Assembly (NCBI RefSeq): GCF_052324685.1
Contig: NC_135211.1
Location: 12,016,110-12,080,109 of the forward strand
Length of the DNA: 64,000 bases
Source: Brachyhypopomus gauderio
Taxonomy: Eukaryota > Chordata > Actinopteri > Gymnotiformes > Hypopomidae
Direction: 5' to 3'
The notes beneath the pieces were generated by a model. That model had not been told where the DNA came from, ran no database searches, and was given only the letters and a program-made list of their open reading frames with translations. This document shows, in pieces, positions 21,278 to 30,730 of the stretch. Both the position numbers and the translations under genes were made by a program. How positions within the stretch are numbered: position 1 is the first letter of the stretch; the number at the start of each line of letters is the position of its first letter.

Positions 21278-23475
21278 ATGATAATTTTGATCATGCTTTC
21301 TTCAATATACCTAATGAATTGGACCATGATTGGACCAATTGGACTACTGATGAGCGTAAGTTCAAGTTCCTTTGAGATGGTACCTTAATTCCTAGCTCCT
21401 CGGTTACATTTTAACTATTTATATTAGGTCTAATTACAATTCAGCTTGTTGCAAAATAGAATGTGTAAATGATTTATCTAAAATGACTATCGTGAAGTGG
21501 GCTGACATTATTCTCATGCACAGAGTGACTGACGCATGGACAGTATAGGGTTTCTGTGTGATAGATTTGGTAAAAGTATAAACCTTTCTGTTCCTCAGCT
21601 AACAAGTGCTCCCCAAGACCCCGGCCAGGCTCCCCGGGACGCTGCCCAGGCTACCGAGGATGCCGGCCAGGCTACCGAGGATGCCGGCCAGGCTATCCAG
21701 GATGTCGGCCAGGCTCCCCAGCACGGCGCCCAGGCTGCCCAGGACGCCGCCCATATCGCAGCCTCCCGTGAAGTGGCCGCTCATATCGCTGCTGCTGAGG
21801 ACGCCATCCGTGACGCCGTCGCCCATATCGCCGCCGCACGTGACGCCGCCACCCGTCTTCAGAGAGAGCGGCCACTTGAACTGATGACTGGTCAAGGTCA
21901 AATGGTAAAGAAACACTTAAGCACAATATTTCTTTATTCCGCTATCCTTAGTTAATTAGTAATTAATTTATTCTTAAATCAATTCGTCAAGTAGAATTTC
22001 AGATAAAGGAAGCTGGCTGATAAACTGTAAACAAGTGTGTACATAAAGGGAAACAATGTACTAAATTTATATACAAATATATAATCATCCGTTTACTATC
22101 ACATTAGGACACAGTCACTCGCAAAGCTTCACCGGTTTCCTCCCTTTTTAGCATGTACACAAAAACACTAATATGATTTTGAAAATGACTAAATTGCTAA
22201 TCATGAATTAGGCGTTAAAAGTTAGCTCCACTAGGTACATCAAATCTAAAACGTCTTGGGATAACATAGTTTACAAGCACTTGATTAATCATGCATGTCT
22301 CCATTTTCTTTACTACAGACAAAAGGTAGGCCAGCAGATGAACTTCCTGGTGTGTCTACCCCAAACAAGAAAAGCTCCAACTTTTCAGGTGAGATTTAGT
22401 GTGGTAATATTTTACCAAAGACCTAATGTGTTACAGTTATTCATTGCTTTCAGTATAATTTTCTATATTTGATAATTTTCTATAATTGATCAAATTAGAT
22501 TTGGCATTTGATGAGGTGAATGGTGAAGTTGCCAAAGCCAGAGGGAAAACATCATTCCAGATCGACGACTCCCTGGAGCTTAAGGACTTCAGAAAGCCAA
22601 GACGCTGTCATAAAAGCACTAGGGTTGTGCTACGTCGTGCCTCACGCAGGAGCTCATCTGAGGATGTCTTGATCCAGCTGTGTTCTGCACATGCAGAGAG
22701 AGACTCCTTGGAGACACCAAGCCACGAGTCTCCACAATATTCAGAGAGCAGTGCCGCCGAAGTCACAGTAGCATCCACGTCCACAAGATCTGCTCTGAAT
22801 AGTGACGTACAGGCGGCGGACGTGGGTCTCGAGTGTCTTAAGCTCAGATCCAAGGTATCTGTTTTATTCTTTAAAATGTCTTCCATTTATTCCCAGTTAC
22901 CCTGTTAGCTGTAGATTTTGCTCTTTTGAATGTTCAATCGTACATTTGTTATTGTCAGAATCGCATGTTGAATGGTTGTAATCTAATTGTCTCCTCTCTG
23001 TAAAGAAATGGACAAACGATCAGTATTTTCACATGGAGAACGAGACAGCGGACACATGTATTCCAGATGGTACTTAATATTTTACTGTTCTAAATTGTGC
23101 AATGTTCTAGTGTAAGCATGAGCTACTAACAGGTTTATCTGAGGTGGTCTAAAGGAGTAAATAAGTAGGGGACCATTTTGTCAGCGTAGTACTTCAGACC
23201 CTATTTTAGTTGTGCAGCATGAAGGATAAAAACCTTTTACACCCAAATCCCTCTTTCATAGTCCTATGGTCTTTAAACATCATGTCTTATGCAATTTTTC
23301 TGTACAACTTTCATCTTTTACAGATGTCCAATCTCCCAGTTTTGAAGCTGCATCCACATCTAACGAGACCATCCCAAACGAGACCATCCCTAAGCCCAGG
23401 AGGAAGTCTCTGTTTAGTAGACTTGCCTCAGTTTTCACAAAGTTCCGTGGGATGTCTAAAGAAGTAAATAGGTAG
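21278..23475 (+). CDS. unrecognised six-exon gene, 341-residue predicted protein
   Basis: I do not recognise this protein. Exons: 21278-21355, 21599-21904, 22319-22388, 22499-22854, 23006-23069, 23324-23475. All are GT-AG and every junction keeps phase (0, 0, 1, 0, 1), so the spliced frame is open for 341 codons; that coherence, with a TATA box ahead, is the main evidence. The first 26 residues are hydrophobic with several Met and could be a signal or anchor. Exon 2 encodes a low-complexity run of roughly 6-residue repeats (GQATEDA, GQAPQ), then Ala-rich helical repeats (AAHIAA, DAVAHIAAARDAA). Exon 4 is basic and Ser-rich (RRASRRSSSEDV). Exon 6 repeats NETIP twice and ends in PKPRRKSLFSRL plus a basic tail. 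RRAS and RRKS are PKA/CaMK-type phosphosite patterns. The last exon is tandemly duplicated downstream. Confidence 0.65.
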
Positions 23476-23731
23476 GGGACCATTTTGTCAGCGTAGTTCT
23501 TCAGACCCTATTTTAGTTGTGCAGCATGAAGGATAAAAACCTTTTACACCCAAATCCCTCTTTCACAGTCCTATGGCCTTTAAACATCATGTCTTATGCT
23601 ATTTTTCTGTACAACTTTCATCTTTTACAGCGATCCAATCTCCCAGTGTTGAGGCTGCATCCACCTCTAATGAGACCATCCCTAATGAGACCATCCCTAA
23701 GCCCAGGAGGAAGTCTGTGTTTAGTAGACTC
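23152..23731 (+). repeat. tandem 307-bp duplication of last intron plus exon
   Basis: GTAGGGGACCATTTTGTCAG at 23165 recurs at 23472 (period 307), and homology continues through intron, acceptor and NETIPNETIPKPRRKS coding sequence. Sequence at about 23146-23165 already resembles the end of exon 6 (CTAAAGGAGTAAATAAGTAG against CTAAAGAAGTAAATAGGTAG), so at least three units once existed. The second exon copy starts at 23632; its tail resumes at 24261 beyond an inserted hAT-like element. Confidence 0.85.
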
Positions 23732-23782
23732 CAGACGTGTGGACTCGAGTCACATGACACTAAAATTATGATTTGTGACTTG

Positions 23783-23822
<40 letters not shown>

Positions 23823-24252
23823 ACGGACGGATGGACGGACGCAAGGTGGGGGGTGGGGGGGGGGGGGGGGGGATAGGTGACGACGACAATTGCAACATCT
23901 CACTCAAGCGAACCGAAACGTCTCAAACGCCTAACGTTAGTTAGTCTGACTAACTTAATATACCACTAATCAACTGCATCAATTGTGTTAAATATTGAAA
24001 TTACATCTGGTGACTTGACTAGGACTTGAAGTTTAAGACTTGGGACTTGACTCGAGACTCGCTTGTATTGACTTGGGACTTGACTCGAGACTCGCTTGTA
24101 TTGACTTGGGACTTGACTCGAGACTTGATTGTATTGACTTGGGACTTGACTCGAGACTCGCTTGTATTGACTTGGGACTTGACTCGAGACTTGATTGTGA
24201 AGACTTGAGACTTACTTGTTACTTGCAACTTAGTGACTTGTTCACATGTCTG
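23732..24252. mobile_element. hAT-type non-autonomous element carrying a 33-bp minisatellite
   Basis: Termini CAGACGTGTG (23732) and CACATGTCTG (ending 24252) are inverted repeats with one mismatch, flanked by 8-bp near-duplications GTAGACTC (23724-23731) and GTAGATTC (24253-24260). Inside are two G runs and five copies of a 33-bp unit (GACTTGGGACTTGACTCGAG and 13 more bases) at 24037-24201. It splits the extra copy of the unrecognised gene's last exon: homology resumes at 24261 with TCCTCAGCTTTCTCAAGGAT. Confidence 0.8.
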
Positions 24253-24380
24253 GTAGATTCTCCTCAGCTTTCTCAAGGATCTGTAGGATGTGTTATGAAA
24301 ACCCTGTGTGTGTGGGGCTTTAGGGTGGGGAGCATATACATGCATTGTATGTGTAAGGTCTCCTAAGATATCTTGGAACA

Positions 24381-24386
24381 AATAAA
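24381..24386 (+). terminator. poly(A) signal AATAAA, candidate 3' end of the unrecognised gene
   Basis: AATAAAG is followed by GT-rich sequence (TGTGTTAGCAGTAGATTGG). It is the first canonical signal seen after the stop at 23475, so the mature 3' UTR would include the duplicated exon and the hAT-like insert. Confidence 0.5.
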
Positions 24387-25413
24387 GCTTTGTGTTAGCA
24401 GTAGATTGGTCTGTTGTTTCTAATTATTTCCTTCTGCATGAACGAACATGCAACGCTGATGTACTGAAGAGAAGTAGAAGCACAACAAAGGCGAGGAAGA
24501 TCACCAACTTAAATGAAAATTTTAAAAACAATAAATAGACTGCTCCTTGTTCATTAATCTACTGAACCATGTGACACTCATTCAAAACACAGACCTGTTG
24601 GTCACACGTTTGTGGTAGATGGCAATATGCACACTAGTGTTGTCAAATTGGATTGATAATTTCCTATCCAACAATTCAATAATAACAGTACTGCACTTCC
24701 TTACCCAAAAATATGGTAAATTCCTAGCTTACTTACTAATCTATCTACTTATCTCCTGTAGTTAGAACCCATGTTCTTTAAACCATGACAGTAAAGTTGA
24801 GAAAAAACGGTAGATTTCCCTTCTTTTGTAGCTGGTCAAATGAAAACAGTCACCCTTTGAAGAGCTCTGTCAGAGTTACAATACTTGAGCTACCCCCTCG
24901 CTACCCTGGGTGGCGCACACACACATACAAGCTACCTCCACCCCCACCAACACCACCCCTGCCTTTGCCCACAAAATCTCACTCTGCACCGAAATCAAAA
25001 CGTCTGAGCCCTGGAGAGTGGTCAATTTCATATCGCTTCTGATCCATCATTTCCAACGCCCTTGAATGAATGGACGAGTTTGGAAGTATAATACTGACTG
25101 AAATAGTGATTCAATGACACAATGCTGACATCTACAGGGCGGAATAGGTATAAAATATTGCGAGATAATAATGTCGTTAAAGGGCAGAATTTTGTTGACT
25201 TATTTACTTACTGACTGACCTCACTTTCATCCCACAGTAATCAAGCCTGCTACTATACCTCCACCTTCAGGTGCCTCATCCTCATTCTGAACTTCCTGTT
25301 GATTTTCTAGTACTGCACTACCTCAATTCTCATCCTCATCATCAAACTCACTCTCACTCTCCCTCTGCTGGGTTGCACCTATCACCTCATCGTCCTCATC
25401 ACTACATGACACC

Positions 25414-26388
25414 CAGTGATGGCTAAGTTACCTTGAGAAAGTAATCCGATTACTGATTACTCCTTTTAAAAGTAACTTAGTTACGTTACATATTACTTGA
25501 TTTTAAAAGTAACTACATTAGATTACAAGTTACTTTAGTAGTTATATTCAGCAGCAAAATAAAATCTTCCAATACTCACTTTATTGGAAGTGCATTTTTA
25601 ACAGTAACAATGTATTGAAGCAGGTTCGGTAACCGAGGCAGAAACTGCTTAATCCAAAAATCCCGAGGAGGGAAACTTCTATTGTACTATTGTCTTCGTA
25701 CTATTGATAACGCAACCCTGGCGCCCCCCCCCCCCCCCCCCCCCCGTGTCACTTAAAGGGCAAGAAGACTCTCCTGACATTACGTTTGTGTAGCTGCGCG
25801 GTATTATTTGTAAATTTATTTGTAAACGTAATACAAGCGAACTGGGGTGGGTTTCCCGAAACGTTCGTAGCGCCAAGTACTTCGTAACCTCGTATGAAAC
25901 GTACGAGGTTAAGAAGTACTTAGCGCTACGAACGTTTCGGGAAACCCACCCCTGTTCAGTCAGACAGCTTGTGAAACGAAATACCATTACAATTTCAAGC
26001 ATTTTAAAGTAGGCGACGTTAGTCAAAATTCCAGCACTTTTCAAACGTGGAACACAGTGCAACATTAAAAATCTTCAGGTAAATGTTCCTTCCCCTGTTT
26101 TTGAGGGGTGTTTCTTTATACTACCACATATCGTTACGGGAGGACACTGCAAAAAATGACTTGTAAAACGCGCTCGCGCTCTCACAGGGTCGCGCGCAAT
26201 GGTCGCGCGCAGCGTGCGGAGTCGAGCGCTACGGTCAGACGCAAAAGTAGAACTGACCAAGAAGAAAGCAAAAATATATATTTTTACTAGGGAAAATAAA
26301 AATAGTAGCGCGTTATATTACTCGTTACCGAAAAAAGTGGTAAGATTAGAGTAACGCGTTACTAAGTAACGCGTTACTGACATCACTG
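25414..26388. mobile_element. non-autonomous hAT element with 8-bp target duplication
   Basis: Termini CAGTGATG and CATCACTG bound 975 bp, flanked by the perfect 8-bp duplication ATGACACC (25406-25413 and 26389-26396). Subterminal sequence is rich in GTTAC/GTAAC words, including TAACGCGTTACT. No transposase is encoded. It contains a poly-C tract at 25726-25745 and a nested foldback at 25844-25952. Confidence 0.93.
25844..25952. mobile_element. foldback MITE, 51-bp arms
   Basis: The left arm 25844-25894 and right arm 25902-25952 are reverse complements with two mismatches over 51 bp, around a 7-nt loop. The arms begin GGGGTGGGTTTCCCGAAACG. It resembles short foldback elements known in teleosts (for example the Angel type), but I cannot assign the family. 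Confidence 0.85.
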
Positions 26389-27030
26389 ATGACACCTCAT
26401 CCTCACTGTCATCTGGCATTGCCACCTGTACTGTACAGTCTTTTAGACTTGGCTTAGAAAATATGTGGATTCATCTCCTGCATTCAAATGTACAAAAATA
26501 TTCTATGTGAACTACAAATTATTAAACGTAATAGAAAAACAATTTCATGGAAAATACATGATAATTAAATTTTCTTTACATGCACTCCTGCACTAAATGT
26601 TCCAGCTGTTTCAAGTTAGAATTTGTTCACACGTGATTTCATTATAGTACAGTGTTGCCTCAGGGCAACTTGCAAATTTTGTATTTTTCTGAGATATATT
26701 TGATTAAATCTAATGTAAAATGCTTGAAAATACATCTTCACTTACCAACAATGTTCCAATTTTTAAAGACGTAAAACTGGATGGGAATTGCTGAAAAAGA
26801 CACTTTTCTGAGAGAGAAAAATGGTGCCATGTGACGTGTGTGTGTGCTGAAAAAAGAAGCAAAATGATCGCCTGTAGAGCATGTGACCAATGTTTAGCAT
26901 TTTCATTGGTTGATATAGAGTCATATAGTTCTTAAGGTGGACAGAGAAGTATAAGGGACACCTAATTTTCTTTCAACATGATAAAGTAGTATGTGTTGCC
27001 TGGAGGCAACAAGGTACCCTAGAGGGTTAA

Positions 27031-29385
27031 AGAATGCAAGGTTAAGGTTCAAGAGCTGGAAAAGCAAAGCGAAAAACTACAAAAGGAGAACGTTGATCTT
27101 AAAAAGAGGCTCAGAGAACAGGAAGGACACAGGATGAGATGGAGCCGTCGCATACAAGGCTTGAAGGAGAAAGGTGAAGACGCCAGGGCTTTAGTCATAC
27201 GGACCCTGAGTCACATCGTTCCTGAGTCCCCAGCCAGAATGGAGGATGACGTGGATGTGGTACACCGACTGGGACATAGGTTGGAGAATAAGTTATTTAC
27301 ACGAAGATTAACAAGGGAAGAGGTCTAGAAGAAGGCCAAAAAGTCCACCTACTGCAAAGAACTGGTCATCCGCTTCGTTGAAATGCTACCCAAAGAAGAC
27401 TGGGAGGAGTGAAATCGTCTGTGGCCACAGATTGATGAAGCAAGGAGAGCCGGAAAGGTGGCCTACTTTCGTGGCCCCTTTGGATATATTGATGGTCACC
27501 TAATTGGTCTTGAAGGTACGCATACTAAATAAGAAGGAGATGTAGAATTTGCAAAAGGACTTGCTTCTGTGACTCTTCAGTTTAAAACTCTACAGCTAGC
27601 TTACTGAAAATCATTTTCTGGTATTCAGTTTAACTGAGTTTTCTCTTATCTTTCTATTTACAGTTTATTCTTGTATTACTTTTTCCTTCTTTTTTCATTT
27701 GGTTCACTCAATGTTAGAGGTTTAAAAGATATGGTTAAAAGAAAGGCATTATTTTTGTTTTCGAAAGGACAGAAGTCAAACTGTTTCTTTTTTCAAGAGA
27801 CTCATTCTTCCAGTACAGATGAAACCTTTTTGGGATTATCAATGGGGTGACAGGATTTTATTTAGCCATGGTACAAACTGATCAGGTGGTGTTGCTATTT
27901 GTTTTAATAATTTTCCCAGAGATATTCTGACATACAAAGGAGACAAAAATGGATATTGGTTAGCAGTAGCAACCCTAATTGATGATTTAGTCCTCACTCT
28001 AGTTAATGTGTATGGTTTTGATTGTGACAGGTTGAACCGAAATTTACTCTATGAGCTATCTCAAATTATATTGGAATTTAAAACTCGATATCTCACTGAC
28101 CATATTATTCTAGGAGGGGACTGGAATATAACTTTGAATGAATGGCTGGACAGATGGCCTCCAAGATTAGGCAGATAACAACATAACACTCTGTTAAATA
28201 CTTTTACGACAGATAACAAATTAACTGATGTGTGGAGAGCATTGAATCTGGGGCATGCTGAATATTCATGGATAAACCCTAATGGGCTTTCTAAGTAAAG
28301 ACTAGACTATTAGTTAATAAGTGATTATTTTTTAACATGCACCACAGAATCTGCAATTTCTAAAGCACCGCTATCTGACCATTATTATGTTAGCTTAATA
28401 ATTGGACTTACTTGTCACGGTGACTGCTCCGGATCCCTCCTTGTGGGCGTGTTATGTTGTCTGCATGTCGTTATGTCCATGTTTGTAGTTCCGTGGGTGT
28501 GGGTCGTTTGTGAGCGTGTTCATTAGTCTCACCTGTGCCTTGTCTCGTGATCACTGGGGAATGTGTTCAGCACCTATTTAATGTGCGTTCGCGCAATGTC
28601 TCGTGCTCGTCTTTGTCTTAAGTTCGTGCCTATGTGAGTTGACTGTTTTTGTGCTTTTTTTTTGTGGACTTCACCAGTGTTTCCATTAAAAGTGTATGTT
28701 CAAGTTACTCGTCGTTGTGCTTGCCTCCTCCTCCACACGTTACACTACTGTACAGACAAGTAGACATAAAGGCTATTGGAGATTTAATGCTAGTTTATTA
28801 GACAATGAGGACTATTGTGCCAGGATTTAAAAAATTATAAAGGAAGTTGAAGCTGATCACTCAATTATAGAGGATGTGAATAAGTGGGACCTAATATAGT
28901 CAAATAGTCCATATTTAATTGAACTACAATCTAAATTAGATGCTTTATATCTTAAAAGGGCACATGGTGCCTTTATTGGGGCAAGAGCTAGATGGATGGA
29001 AGCGGGAGAAGCTTCATACTTTAGTCGCTTAGACAACAAAGGAACTCTAAAACGACTTTATTAATCAATGATCAGGAATGCAATGTTGGTAAGGCCATTC
29101 TTTTCTAATTTATATTCCACCCACTTCTCTATAGATGACTCCAATTGGCTCTTTCAGAAAATCAAAAATAAGATTCCACAAATTGAAAAGTCAATCTCAG
29201 ACCAATCACTTTGTTGAACACATCACTTTGTCAGACCAATCACTTTGTTGGTTTTGGACCAAAATTTCTTAATATTGTTGAGATGCTTTACAATAACATT
29301 AATAGTTTGGTCTCTTTGACGTATGGTACCAGCCCTAGATCTCAGGTTAAAAGAGATATAAGCCACTAGGGTGTGCACACCCGTG
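27031..29385 (+). mobile_element. Tx1/L1-like LINE, ORF1 and 5' half of ORF2, decayed
   Basis: A coiled-coil ORF1 remnant comes first (ELEKQSEKLQKEN, then DDVDVVHRLGHR), followed by an endonuclease-like ORF2 read across several stops and frames: SLNVRGLKD-type start near 27705, an ETHSS motif, GGDWN near 28115, SDHYYVS near 28375. After the solo LTR at 28413 the frame resumes with ARARWMEAGEASYF and reaches an RT motif (FGPKFLNIVEMLYNN, QVKRDI) before breaking off at about 29385. The same element continues at 36818 and 37836. It is a pseudogene. Confidence 0.8.
28413..28745 (+). mobile_element. solo LTR inserted in the LINE
   Basis: It starts TGTCACGGTG and ends ACGTTACA(C), is flanked by TACT on both sides (28409-28412, 28746-28749), and interrupts LINE ORF2. 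An internal TTTTTTTTTGTGG stretch and ATTAAAAG near 28685 look like LTR regulatory sequence. No internal retroviral-type genes accompany it. Confidence 0.7.
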
Positions 29386-30730
29386 TATTTTAGTGCCGGT
29401 CTGTCACGTGGTCCTGCCTCCCCCCTGTCAGTCATGTCTTTTGTTTTGTTCTCTGTGTTTGAGTGTCTTTTATTTTGAAATCCCTAGTTGAAATCCCTAG
29501 TCTCTGTCTTCACACCCCTGCCTTGTTCTCCGCCCCATCGTTATTGCTTTCATGTGTGTCTTGTTGGGTTCCTTGTTTAGCTTTGTGCAGCTACATTCCA
29601 GTGGCCATTTTATAAATTCCTCAGATGCCCGACATAGTCCACTATAAAACTAGATATCTCAAGTTGTACATATATGAAAATGATCATTCATGGCTCAAAC
29701 TGAAGTAGACAGTTGGGGGAACATATTGATACACTTCAATATCATATTCCTTGGTTTGTTTTATTTTTGAGCCTCTATCGCACAGGCAAATATGCCAGGA
29801 ATGTCAGAAATGCACACTTGAACTTGAGCATCACAAGCATGTATATTCACATAGTTATTCAATACGGTCTATAAATTTGCAATATATTCTGCTATGGTCT
29901 TTTCTAATAACACAGAAAAAATGAAGCAAATCCATGCAAGCATTGCAAAGTTATTCCACTTTGTTCCAAGGAATATCAGGTTCATCACACCCTGTCCAAA
30001 TATGCCACACCCGATACACACCCTTAGCCAACCAAGCTAACATGCGGGTGTACCGTCTGACTTCCGGGTTGGCGAAAATTCCGAAAATTGCTCATATATT
30101 CCATACAAAGTAATCCTTTTATGTTCGAAAGTATCCGCAATCGGAATAAAAACGAACAAAATAATCCACGGCTGCTTCAGTTTCGCCGAACAGTGTGTTC
30201 TGGGGAGCTTAGCTTAGGTTAGCAAAGGTTAGCTTATGTTGCTATGCTAGCGGACCAACATTGGAAATGAACGGCGACTTTCCGAGGGCTAGGGTTAGGG
30301 TTAGTAAAAATATAATTGACCAATCATGGCAAATGAGGGCTGGTTAGCTTCAGAAGGAAGTAAACTATTGGTTAGAACAGCTTTCAATCACTTCTAAGGC
30401 TCCAGCTTGTCTCTGTGGGCTTATAGGTTCACCCCCCCAGCACCCCCCCCCCCCGCCTCTTCGCACCTCGCCGGGGAAGAGGTTGTAAAATCTGTCATTC
30501 AAAGTCACTACCCCCCCTTCAGACCAATAAAAACCACTCAAATGAAAGCAGAACCCCTTCAGCTTTGTAATAAGAGGACAAATCAGCTTTCAAAACGCTT
30601 CGGTGACGCTTAGGGGGCAGATTTGTCGGAGCGTCTCATTCAGGAAGTGGATTACGCAAAATTTTGCAGTGAGGTGAGCAAGCTTTTAAAGGTATTTATC
30701 CACAACGGATATACGATGTTAAGGTCTTAA
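29386..30730. other. compound repeat inside the LINE, family unassigned
   Basis: It begins with LTR-like text (TGTCACGTGGTCCTGCC at 29402) and continues through AT-rich and GC-rich stretches with no coding capacity. A short telomere-like GGGCTAGGGTTAGGGTTAG lies at 30285-30303 and a C run at about 30443-30455. The sequence resumes on the far side of the piggyBac at 33701, so it was an older repeat that the piggyBac entered. Confidence 0.5.

Larger units (their letters stand above)
25230..27026 (-). mobile_element. degraded piggyBac element, right end and transposase N-terminus
   Basis: Its terminus CCCTCTAGGGTACC (minus strand) abuts TTAA at 27027-27030, the piggyBac target, and the GTTGCCTC/GGCAAC hairpin-like motif beside it recurs at about 26654. 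Reading left on the minus strand, an ATG near 26418 opens an acidic frame (MPDDSEDEVS, then DEDDEVIGATQQRESESE) typical of piggyBac transposase N-termini; it soon hits stops. The frame is split by the hAT at 25414-26388. The left TTAA end was not located; 24387-25229 holds no other recognisable feature. Confidence 0.65.

Noticed and set aside
24019-24381. Repeat proteins on both strands
   Set aside because: Explained by a 33-bp minisatellite inside the hAT-type element; the period is a multiple of three, so all frames stay open.
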